The notes: generated by a model not told the origin, from the letters alone. A stretch of 9,660 nucleotides of DNA from an uncultured Lachnospiraceae bacterium (GCA_947068385.1 CAMTBF010000107.1:1-9660); one strand, 5' to 3'. Shown: positions 1 to 6,284, counted from the stretch's first letter. Made by a program: numbers and translations.

Positions 1-27
1 GAGCAGCTATATAAGATAAAGCTGCTC
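1..27. repeat. Perfect 8-bp inverted repeat around the WYL stop codon
   Basis: GAGCAGCT at 1-8 is the exact reverse complement of AGCTGCTC at 20-27, with an 11-nt AT-rich loop. The TAG stop of the truncated WYL reading frame lies partly in the left arm. The repeat may continue beyond the window edge. It could be the stem of an intrinsic terminator for the minus-strand gene, but any U-tract would lie outside the window. It could also be a junction left by an insertion or rearrangement. The palindrome is seen directly; its function is unknown. Confidence 0.5.
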
Positions 28-258
28 CATCCGGTAGCAGTTGTCTGCTATGTCATAGATAACGGTATTGGCGTATCCCGTATTCTCCGCATCCTCCTCC
101 AGGAAATTGCGGATGTCCTTGATGTCGCGGTAGATGCTCTTCTCATCTACCCCGTATCTGCGCGCTTCCTCCGCCTTGTTGACTGCGTGGCCGCCTATGA
201 GCTGCGTGTAGATTCCAAGAACGCGCTCTACCTTGCCCTTTTTTCCGTCTTCATCCAT
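7..258 (-). CDS. WYL/DeoR-type transcriptional regulator, DNA-binding part only (truncated)
   Basis: This 83-residue protein has the N-terminal winged-helix layout of WYL-type regulators. An opening helix (KGKVERVLGIYTQLIGG, about residues 7-23) is followed by a helix-turn-helix at about residues 27-52 (NKAEEARRYGVDEKSIYRDI) and an acidic linker. Full-length relatives are around 300 aa and carry a C-terminal ligand-binding WYL domain. Here a TAG stop follows about seven residues after the conserved aromatic/RMEQ segment, so the sensor part is missing from this frame. The ATG start is well supported by TGAGGA five bases upstream and by a good promoter further up. It may be a pseudogene, a decayed remnant, or a genuine HTH-only protein. 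It is transcribed away from the XRE gene. Confidence is high for the domain and moderate for the truncation reading, because the sequence beyond the stop is outside the window. Confidence 0.75.
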   Translation of the reverse strand: MDEDGKKGKVERVLGIYTQLIGGHAVNKAEEARRYGVDEKSIYRDIKDIRNFLEEDAENTGYANTVIYDIADNCYRMEQLYLI

Positions 259-284
259 ATGTCCTCACCCTCGCTGCTGTTTTG

Positions 285-302
285 TATACAGTCAACATTA
301 TA
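285..302. promoter_or_regulatory. Operator-like palindrome overlapping the WYL gene -10 box
   Basis: An 18-bp interrupted palindrome of form TATAnnGTnnACnnTATA overlaps and directly follows the -10 hexamer of the promoter reading into the WYL gene. A site here would block RNA polymerase. It is a plausible autoregulatory site for the HTH protein or a neighbour such as the XRE protein. The symmetry is visible; a bound protein is inference. Confidence 0.3.
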
Positions 303-325
303 TCCAATGTACGTCTGGGGCACAA
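297..325 (-). promoter_or_regulatory. Sigma-A type promoter for the WYL gene
   Basis: On the minus strand TTGTGC is followed by a 17-bp spacer and a perfect TATAAT. The -10 lies about 40 bp upstream of the ATG, a normal leader length. The -35 matches the consensus TTGACA at four of six positions, and the spacer is ideal. No comparable hexamer pair is clear on the plus strand for the divergent XRE gene in this 247-bp gap. Confidence 0.6.
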
Positions 326-505
326 TCCACAATTCGACATATTTTTCACCCTCCGGCACAGCACAATCACCAATCGCGGTATTCTACATCTTTCTGTATT
401 ATATCTAAAATTATGGCAAATAGCAATACAATATTTAGCAAAGCTGTCTGCCGCTTAATTTTTTGTCCCACTGGCGGCATACTAAACCTATAAGGAGTAA
501 AACGC

Positions 506-844
506 ATGAACAAAAACGAGCCCGATTCCGTAGCCCGGAACATCAAAAAATACCGCCTTCTGAACAACATGACCCAGGAGGAGCTGGCCCAGCACCTCAA
601 TCTGGATTCCCAGTATTACGCCCAGCTGGAGCGGGGCGAGCGGAACTTCACCCTGCAGCGGGTAATCAGCGTCTGCCGCCTGTTCCGCATCGGAATAGAA
701 GACATCATCCAGATTCCCACAGACAACGCCGACGAGACCCAGGAGCTGCTGCAGTCGCTGCACAAAAAGATGGGTGCCTTAAGCTATGTCCAGCTTCTGT
801 CCCTTGACAAGTTCATCGAGGACATCGTTCCATTTATCAAATGA
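506..844 (+). CDS. Small XRE-family (lambda Cro/C1-type) helix-turn-helix regulator
   Basis: This 112-aa cytosolic DNA-binding protein carries an HTH_3 domain at about residues 9-66. Its core, NMTQEELAQHLNLDSQYYAQLERGER, spans roughly 21-46 and follows the family pattern of TQEELA, then a recognition helix, then the ERGxR turn. The remaining 45 residues are predicted helical and end in LSLDKFIEDIVPFIK, likely a dimerisation segment. There is no catalytic or sensor domain. AAGGAG sits eight bases before the ATG and supports the start. The gene faces away from the truncated WYL gene and is followed at once by a large stem-loop, then by the broken fic gene on the same strand. The target is unknown. 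A role as repressor of neighbouring accessory genes is plausible but cannot be shown here. Confidence 0.85.
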   Translation: MNKNEPDSVARNIKKYRLLNNMTQEELAQHLNLDSQYYAQLERGERNFTLQRVISVCRLFRIGIEDIIQIPTDNADETQELLQSLHKKMGALSYVQLLSLDKFIEDIVPFIK

Positions 845-845
845 C

Positions 846-896
846 TTTCTGCCATGCCGCCCTTCCTTTCATTATACACAGGGGGCATGACAGAAA
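846..896. terminator. Long stem-loop directly after the XRE gene (possible terminator)
   Basis: A 16-bp stem with two mismatches begins two bases after the XRE stop codon. The arm TTTCTGCCATGCCGCC (846-861) faces GGGGGCATGACAGAAA (881-896) across a 19-nt loop. It is strong enough to end or stabilise the XRE transcript. However, the right arm is not followed by a T-tract on either strand, so it is not a classical intrinsic terminator. The loop contains TATAAT on the minus strand, but I see no matching -35. It may instead be a small dispersed palindromic element. Confidence 0.45.
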
Positions 897-935
897 CTGT
901 CACTCCGAAAAATTTTCCCAAAATCTCCTGCCATA

Positions 936-971
936 TGTTATAATACCCTTACCACGACCAGGAGGTTTCCC
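936..971 (+). promoter_or_regulatory. Extended -10 promoter and strong RBS of the fic remnant
   Basis: TGTTATAAT at 936-944 is a perfect extended -10 (TGn plus TATAAT) with no good -35, which is typical of extended -10 promoters. AGGAGG at 960-965 stands six bases before the ATG at 972. Expression signals therefore look intact although the gene behind them is broken, and the leader is very short. Confidence 0.55.
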
Positions 972-1327
972 ATGACAGGCTACGAGAAAGCATTGGAACT
1001 ATGGCATCAAAAAAGCATAACCACGGACGCTGCCCTGGCCGAGGCCCTGAGCAGGTGCTGACGGCAGCGGCGTATTTCCATGCCAAGTTCGAGAATATCC
1101 ATCCTTTCGCGGACGGCAACGGGAGAGCCGGGCGGCTGGCCATGAATTATCTGCTGGTCCTCCACGGGCATCCCCCCATCATCATCCACGAGGAGGACCG
1201 AAAGGACTATTACGCCGCCCTGGAGGCGTGGGATACGGGACAGGATTTGGTGCCGCTGCGGAATTTCCTAAAAAGCCAGACCGAAAAGACCTGGGAAAAG
1301 CAGATTGCAAAATCGGACAAAAAATAG
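972..1327 (+). pseudogene. Fic-domain protein gene with internal deletion and frameshift
   Basis: Fic proteins transfer AMP or related groups to target proteins. The start at 972 has an ideal RBS and opens with MTGYEKALELWHQKSITTDA, which resembles the usual N-terminus of clostridial single-domain Fic proteins, but it reaches TGA at 1059 after 29 codons. In another frame, from about 1049, the C-terminal Fic core continues: EQVLTAAAYFHAKFE, then the active-site loop HPFADGNGRAGR (canonical HxFxDGNGRxxR), then RLAMNYLLVL and a conserved tail ending at TAG 1327. By memory of family length (roughly 200-250 aa) more than 100 internal residues are missing. These include the region where the inhibitory helix and first Fic helices would lie. 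The N-terminal and C-terminal pieces are out of frame at a junction near 1045-1055. An in-frame ATG at 1001 could still give a 108-aa product with the catalytic loop, but its first ~16 residues are unrelated to the family. Confidence 0.8.
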
Positions 1328-1353
1328 GGCTGCCATTCGTTATGACAGCCCTA
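1317..1353 (-). terminator. Intrinsic terminator of the uxaB-uxaA-lplD unit
   Basis: On the minus strand an 8-bp stem (TAGGGCTG paired with CAGCCCTA), one mismatch and three further pairs close a five-base loop. The stem is followed by a run of six T residues. It starts about 28 bases after the lplD-like stop codon. The plus-strand copy lacks a T-tract, so it works mainly for the leftward operon. It overlaps the last codons of the fic remnant. Confidence 0.85.
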
Positions 1354-1380
1354 TATCCAATCCTGTTTTCGTCTCTCCTT

Positions 1381-2775
1381 CTATATCCCATACATCCCCA
1401 GATACCCCCTGGTATTCCCGCACATCTCCTGGAACAGCCGTCTTGCGTCCTCCAAGCCACAGGTCACAAGCGGGTCATTCGCAAAGGCCCGGAAGATGCC
1501 CTCCACGTCCCGCCTGGCGATGGCCTCCGACAGCATCTCCTGCTCCCCGCAGATCCTGGCCACCAGCGGATAGATGGACTGTGGAATCTCCCCGGCCAAG
1601 ACCGGCGTCAGGCTGCCCGCCCGGAACACCGCATTGGTCTCCACCACCGCCCCCAGCGGCAGGTTGGGAATCTGCCCCCGGTTGGGGATATTGACATTGG
1701 TGACCAGCTCAGTCAATCCCAGCAGGGCACGGATCTGGTTCACGCCCTCCTCGCCGGTGCCGCTTATCCGCACCTCTTCCTCCCCGCTCACCAGCCGGGC
1801 GCTCCTTTCCAGGCGCTTCACCAGGTCCTCCTTGCGCCAAGACACAGGCGTCAGCCCGAAATGCATCTCCCTGACCCGCTCAGGGCTCTCCAGATACCAT
1901 TTCCCCTCGCAGAACTCCGCCAGGTGCCTGTCCCCCGCCGCCGCGATCTGGCCGAACCGGCGGAAGAGATCCATCTTCACCTTCTCGTCGCAGGCGAAGG
2001 CATTGTTCATCCAGTTGCTGTCCGCAGGCCCCTCTCCGCCCCGTCCGTCCGGGTGCTTTTCGCAGTATGCACGGTAAACCGGAAACAGATCCACGTCTCT
2101 GTACTTCGCCTCCGTGAGCCAGGTGAAATGGTTCACCCCCAGGGGATTGACCTTGATTTCATGCCGCTCCACGGCCGGAATGCCAAGCTCCTCCCGCACT
2201 ACCTCCCCCAGGAATTTCTGTGTGCCGAACACCTCGTGGCAGCAGCCGAAGGCTTTTATCTCCGGGAAGACACGGTACAGCGCCTTCACGCAGAGGGTCA
2301 TGGGGTTGGTATAATTGATGACCCATGCGCCAGGGCAGCAGTCCCTGATGCCCTGGGCGATGACCTCATACATGGGGATGGTCCGCATGGCACGAAGTAT
2401 CCCGCCGGGGCCGGTGGTGTCCCCCACGGACTGGTAGATGCCGTACTTCTCCGGCGCGTGGACATCCGACTCCATCTCATCGAAGGTGCCGGGGAGGATG
2501 GAGAGAATGACGAAATCCGCCCCGGTGAGGGCTTGCTCCAGCGTCTCCACCGCTTTGTACTGCCATGTCGTCTTCGCTCCCTTTGCCTGATTGAACTTGT
2601 TGCCGATGACCTCATTGTTCTTCGCCGCCTGCAGATCGATGTCATACAAATCGACCCTTCCGCTGATGTCCCCGCAGGTCATCAGGTCGCTCATCAGCCC
2701 CCAGGCCCATCCCCTGGAGCCGCCGCCTACGTAGGCGATTTTGATGTCCTCGACTTTACTGCCATTGTACCTCAT
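1381..2775 (-). CDS. lplD: GH4 family alpha-galacturonidase (LplD-like), NAD- and metal-dependent
   Basis: This 464-aa cytosolic glycosidase of family GH4 very probably releases galacturonate from short alpha-galacturonides, as described for LplD-type enzymes. Seen in the sequence: a Rossmann NAD-binding start IAYVGGGSRGW (about 13-23), the LSILPGTFDEME segment (91-102), YQSVGDTTGPGG (114-125), INYTNPM (153-159), the metal-ligand pair Cys-His in FGCCHEVFG (about 176-184), and GVNHFTW (213-219) supplying a further metal His. GH4 enzymes use NAD and a divalent metal in an oxidation-elimination mechanism. The full pattern matches my memory of Bacillus subtilis LplD (about 446 aa), so the length is normal. 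Two starts are possible, ATG at 2775 and TTG two codons upstream at 2781; AAAGGA is better spaced for the TTG. It is the last gene of the uxaB-uxaA unit. Alpha-glucuronidase activity is the main alternative. Confidence 0.85.
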   Translation of the reverse strand: MRYNGSKVEDIKIAYVGGGSRGWAWGLMSDLMTCGDISGRVDLYDIDLQAAKNNEVIGNKFNQAKGAKTTWQYKAVETLEQALTGADFVILSILPGTFDEMESDVHAPEKYGIYQSVGDTTGPGGILRAMRTIPMYEVIAQGIRDCCPGAWVINYTNPMTLCVKALYRVFPEIKAFGCCHEVFGTQKFLGEVVREELGIPAVERHEIKVNPLGVNHFTWLTEAKYRDVDLFPVYRAYCEKHPDGRGGEGPADSNWMNNAFACDEKVKMDLFRRFGQIAAAGDRHLAEFCEGKWYLESPERVREMHFGLTPVSWRKEDLVKRLERSARLVSGEEEVRISGTGEEGVNQIRALLGLTELVTNVNIPNRGQIPNLPLGAVVETNAVFRAGSLTPVLAGEIPQSIYPLVARICGEQEMLSEAIARRDVEGIFRAFANDPLVTCGLEDARRLFQEMCGNTRGYLGMYGI

Positions 2776-2996
2776 ACGCAATACCTGTTCCTTTCCTTCA
2801 TCCTATTATGCTATATGCCTCATAGAACTTACCTGATAGGCCTGCATCATCTGAGTGGCGCAATATTTCGCGCGTGTGTGCAGCGGCACATACCGTTCTT
2901 GCTCGAATTTCACTCTATCCGGCTCTGCCCTGGCCTTGCCCTCCTAACCTTGCCCTCGGCTATTCCCGCCCTCAGAACGGCATGGATCAGAGCGTA
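2776..2996 (-). other. Structured G-run-rich gap between uxaA and lplD
   Basis: This 215-220-bp gap shows no ORF, no clear promoter and no intrinsic terminator on the minus strand. It holds a 10-bp long-range inverted repeat (2890-2899 with 2974-2983, one position a G-U pair in the transcript). Enclosed by it are five GGG runs on the minus strand between 2928 and 2971, and a repeated CCTTGCCCTC (plus strand, 2934-2943 and 2948-2957). A small perfect hairpin, TGTGC-AGCG-GCACA, sits at 2877-2890. It may be an intercistronic RNA element that tunes lplD expression or mRNA stability. Function is inference. Confidence 0.4.
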
Positions 2997-4739
2997 TTAC
3001 AGCGTCACGCCCTGCTTGAAGATAGCCATGTCATGATACCCGGCCTCCTCGCTGCGGACTTTTCTGCCGGAGGCCACCTCCATCACATAGCGGAACAACC
3101 GCTCGCTTTCCGTCTCCATATCGCCATCCTCCACCAGTACCCCCGCATTGAAGTCGATCCAGCCGGGCTTCTTCCCCGCCAGGGCGGAATTGGTGGAAAT
3201 CTTCACCGTAGGCACAGGGCAGGCGAAGGGCGTCCCCCGCCCAGTGGTGAACAGCACCATATGGGCTCCCGCCGCAGCCAGCGCCGTGGAAGCCACCAGG
3301 TCGTTTCCGGGGGCGTTCAGCAGGTTCAGCCCCTTTGCCTGTACCCTGTCGCCGTAGCCCAGCACGCCCTGCACCAAAGCGCTTCCTGATTTCTGGGTAC
3401 AGCCCAGGGACTTGTCCTCCAGAGTGGAAATCCCGCCCTTCTTGTTCCCCGGGGAGGGATTTTCATAAATGGTCTGCCCATGACTTTTGAAATAATTCTT
3501 GAAATCATTGATCAGCGTTACGGTCTGCCGGAACAGCTCCTCATTGGCGCAGCGGTTCATGAGGATGGTCTCCGCGCCGAACATTTCCGGCACCTCGGTA
3601 AGGATGGTGGTGCCGCCCGCCGCAACCAGCCTGTCGGAGAAGCGTCCCACCAGGGGATTGGCCGTGATGCCGGACAGACCGTCGCTGCCGCCGCATTTCA
3701 GGCCGATTACCAGCTCACCCGCGCTGACCGGTTCCCTTCGGAAAGCGGAAGCATATTCGATGAGGCCTTTCACGATCTCCAGTCCCCGGGCCACCTCGTC
3801 CTCCCACTCCTGGGCCACCAGGAACTTCACCCTGGAATGCACCTCTTCCTTGTCCTTGTCATAGCCGCCGGAACGCTCTTCCATAATATAGGGCTTAAGC
3901 ACGTCGATATTGCTGTTCTCACACCCCAGGCCCAGCACGAGCACGCCACCGGCATTGGGATGGTTCACCAGGTCGGCCAGTATCCTCCGGGTGCATTCCT
4001 GGTCTTCCCCCATCTGGGAACAGCCGTAAGGGTGGGAGAAGGCGATGACTTCATCCACTGTCCCTCCTTCAGCCTGGCCTGGGCCAGTCCCAGGCCCTGC
4101 CGTCAGAGGGCGCGCCTCGCCTGTGTCCGAAGAATGGGCGGCAGTTCCCGCCGCGGAGAGCCAGTCATTGGCCTCCTTCGCAATCCTGGCCGCCACATTG
4201 TTCACGCAGCCCACCGTAGGGATAATCCAGATTTCATTCCGGATGCCCACTTTACCGTCTGGACGTCTGAAGCCCATGAAGACAGCGTCCGTTCCGGTAA
4301 GCGTCCCTGTCTGCCCAAAAGTCGGCTCATAGACGTATTCCAGCAAATCCCCCAGGGCAGTCCCCAGATTGTGGACATGCACCCATGCCCCGGCCCGGAT
4401 GGCCTCTTTCGCTCTGCCTATCTGGCATCCGTACTTGACGACCTGTCCGCCCGCAGGAATGTCGCAGATCGCCATTTTATGGCCGGCAGGGATTGGCTCC
4501 AGCGCCACCACTACATACCTGTCGCCGCACTCCGCCAGGCCGCGCTCAGCGTCTCTGTCCTCTCCCCTAAAGCCCTCTGCAGGCGCATCTCCCGATTCCG
4601 ACCATCCGCTTTCCTTCAGGGCGTCCCCCTGCTTGGAAACGCCGCCCCCCGCCGGAATGTCCAGCCTCGTGCCAGCCGGGATGTCCCGCAGCGCCACCGC
4701 CACATTGTCCTTTTCATGTATCCTTATGAAATCCTGCAT
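2997..4739 (-). CDS. uxaA: Altronate dehydratase UxaA
   Basis: UxaA dehydrates D-altronate to 2-keto-3-deoxygluconate, a cytosolic step using an iron-dependent fold. The 580-aa product is about 85 residues longer than E. coli UxaA (495). It has an N-terminal SAF-type domain (DNVAVALRDIPAG and later IPAGHKMAICDIPAGGQVVKYG, residues 12-104), then VGIRNEIWIIPTVGCVNN (164-181), HPYGCSQMGEDQ (236-247), LGLGCENSN (269-277), GLKCGGSDGLSGITANP (346-362), TEVPEMFGAE (381-390), ENPSPGNKKGG (426-436), LGCTQKSG (445-452) and FTTGRGTP (497-504). The extra length lies in two low-complexity inserts, about residues 28-73 and 195-227, rich in G, A, S and E. Its ATG overlaps the end of uxaB by 16 bp, and the upstream GAGGG is weak, suggesting translational coupling. 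All recognisable core motifs are present, so it should be functional. Confidence 0.95.
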   Translation of the reverse strand: MQDFIRIHEKDNVAVALRDIPAGTRLDIPAGGGVSKQGDALKESGWSESGDAPAEGFRGEDRDAERGLAECGDRYVVVALEPIPAGHKMAICDIPAGGQVVKYGCQIGRAKEAIRAGAWVHVHNLGTALGDLLEYVYEPTFGQTGTLTGTDAVFMGFRRPDGKVGIRNEIWIIPTVGCVNNVAARIAKEANDWLSAAGTAAHSSDTGEARPLTAGPGTGPGQAEGGTVDEVIAFSHPYGCSQMGEDQECTRRILADLVNHPNAGGVLVLGLGCENSNIDVLKPYIMEERSGGYDKDKEEVHSRVKFLVAQEWEDEVARGLEIVKGLIEYASAFRREPVSAGELVIGLKCGGSDGLSGITANPLVGRFSDRLVAAGGTTILTEVPEMFGAETILMNRCANEELFRQTVTLINDFKNYFKSHGQTIYENPSPGNKKGGISTLEDKSLGCTQKSGSALVQGVLGYGDRVQAKGLNLLNAPGNDLVASTALAAAGAHMVLFTTGRGTPFACPVPTVKISTNSALAGKKPGWIDFNAGVLVEDGDMETESERLFRYVMEVASGRKVRSEEAGYHDMAIFKQGVTL

Positions 4740-6265
4740 AGCGCCGCCCTCATACCGTTTTCCCTGATGTCCTCCAGGAATCCGCTGACCGCATCGGTCA
4801 ATCCTTCCGTCCGGTTCAGATCCTGTCCGAAAAAGTCCTCCCTGCCCAGGAACGCGGCTGCCAATGACCGGCTGTCCTGGCAGCAGCCGTCCCGGAAGAA
4901 TTCCAGTACCACCCTGTCGTCCATAATGCGGTACTCCTGCCCGTTCCTACAGCCGATGAGCGCACCGCCTTGTATTTCCCTGTCAGGGGAAGAGGGGCAG
5001 TAGAACGCCATCAGCGCCGCCAGCGAAAAGGCCAGGCGCTTCGGGAGCCTGCCGAACCTCTCCACATGCCCCAAAAGGCTGGGCAGGCACCTGGCCCGCC
5101 ACTTGGAGACGGAATTCAGGGAGATGGAGAGCAGGGCATGCTTTACGTAAGGATTCTCGAAACGGCCGATCACCGCCCCGGCGAATTCCTTCAGCTCCTC
5201 CTCCGGCAGCGCAAGGGTGGGAATCACCTCGTCAAAAATCGTCCTCTCCATGAAATCCCGGACATCCCCGTCTTCCATAGACTCCTTCACGGTATCATTG
5301 CCGCACAGGAAGGAGGCCAGCGCAAAGGAGGTGTGGGCGCCGTTCAGGATGCGCACCTTCCTCTGCTTATAGGGCCTTTGATCCGCCGTAAAGATGACCT
5401 GCGGCCCCGCCCCGGGCATGGAAGGAGAGCCTTCCACGGAAGAAGCGCATTTCGCAGCAGAAGTGCCCTCCCCGGAAGAGAGGCCTTCCAACGGAAGCTC
5501 TCCGCTGATGTCCACCGGGCTTTCGATGACCCACAGCGCATAGGGCTCCGCCGTGACCAGAAGCCTGTCTTCATACCCCAGCGCCTCCCATTCCTTCTGC
5601 TCCTCCCCCGGATAGCCCGTGACGATGCGGTCTACCAGCGTGGAGGCAAAGACGCAGCTTTCGTCCACCCATGCCCGGAAGCCCTCCCCCAGCTTCCAAT
5701 GCCGGATGAACTGCATGACGCATTTTTTCAGCATGCTGCCGTTATCGTCGATCAGCTCCACCGGCAGCATCACCAGCCCCTTGTCCCTGTCCCCCCGGAA
5801 AGCCTCGTACCGATGATACAGGAATTTCGTCAGCTTGCCCGGAAATGTGACGGGCGGCTCCAGCTCGAACCTGTCCTTTGAATCGAAGACGATCCCCGCC
5901 TCAGTGGTATTGGACACCACGAACCGCAGGGTGTCGATTTCGGCCAGCTCCCTGTATCTGTCATATTCCGTATATGGATTCACCGCATCCGCCACGCTGG
6001 TGATCTGCCTGTTCAGAACCTGCGCCTTCCCGTCCACGATTCCCCGCAGGGACACGGTATACTGGCAGCCCTGCCTGTGGAAGTCCTCCAGGCCGCCGGA
6101 TTCCCTGGGCTTCACGATCACGATGTCCCCGTCAAATGTCCCCCGCTGGTTTGCGATGTCGATCATGTAATCCGCAAACGCCCGCAGGAAGTTCCCTTCG
6201 CCGAACTGCACCACCCGCACGGGCCTCTCCCTTTTGCCCGTCATCCCTTTTCCCAAAATCTCCAT
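4724..6265 (-). CDS. uxaB: Tagaturonate reductase / altronate oxidoreductase UxaB
   Basis: UxaB reduces D-tagaturonate to D-altronate with NADH in the cytosol. It belongs to the polyol-specific long-chain (mannitol) dehydrogenase family. In this 513-aa protein the cofactor-binding N-terminus reads VVQFGEGNFLRAF (18-30). SNTTEAGIVF (118-127) and VDRIVTGYP (211-219) follow. The catalytic signature KVRILNGAH (303-311) gives K303, N308 and H311, spaced as in the family Lys-Asn-His triad. NPYVKHALLSISLN (371-384) is in the substrate domain. The start was chosen at ATG 6265 because GGAGG lies seven bases upstream. A longer frame beginning at TTG 6334 would start inside the -35 box. Residues 261-287 form a G/S/A-rich insert absent from E. 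coli UxaB as I remember it. It is the first gene of the leftward operon and overlaps uxaA. It resembles UxaB more than the fructuronate reductase UxuB. Confidence 0.94.
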   Translation of the reverse strand: MEILGKGMTGKRERPVRVVQFGEGNFLRAFADYMIDIANQRGTFDGDIVIVKPRESGGLEDFHRQGCQYTVSLRGIVDGKAQVLNRQITSVADAVNPYTEYDRYRELAEIDTLRFVVSNTTEAGIVFDSKDRFELEPPVTFPGKLTKFLYHRYEAFRGDRDKGLVMLPVELIDDNGSMLKKCVMQFIRHWKLGEGFRAWVDESCVFASTLVDRIVTGYPGEEQKEWEALGYEDRLLVTAEPYALWVIESPVDISGELPLEGLSSGEGTSAAKCASSVEGSPSMPGAGPQVIFTADQRPYKQRKVRILNGAHTSFALASFLCGNDTVKESMEDGDVRDFMERTIFDEVIPTLALPEEELKEFAGAVIGRFENPYVKHALLSISLNSVSKWRARCLPSLLGHVERFGRLPKRLAFSLAALMAFYCPSSPDREIQGGALIGCRNGQEYRIMDDRVVLEFFRDGCCQDSRSLAAAFLGREDFFGQDLNRTEGLTDAVSGFLEDIRENGMRAALCRIS

Positions 6266-6284
6266 AAACCTTCCTCCTGCCTGT

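Noticed and set aside
449..479. TGCCGC/GCGGCA inverted repeat upstream of the XRE gene
   Set aside because: Only six base pairs with a 19-nt loop and no supporting promoter or terminator context; not separable from chance.
463..807. Plus-strand frame overlapping the XRE gene
   Set aside because: Its R/P/H-rich translation has no motif, while the overlapping frame from 506 is a clear HTH protein with a proper RBS.
1228..3036. 602-codon plus-strand open frame antisense to the GH4 gene
   Set aside because: The opposite strand encodes a complete GH4 enzyme with all family motifs. The plus-strand frame is a low-complexity P/H/L/R-rich translation with no domain and no RBS, a typical shadow in GC-rich DNA.
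3480..5003. 507-codon plus-strand open frame antisense to uxaA and the end of uxaB
   Set aside because: It spans two real overlapping genes on the other strand, shows no recognisable motif, and its composition is that of a mirror frame.
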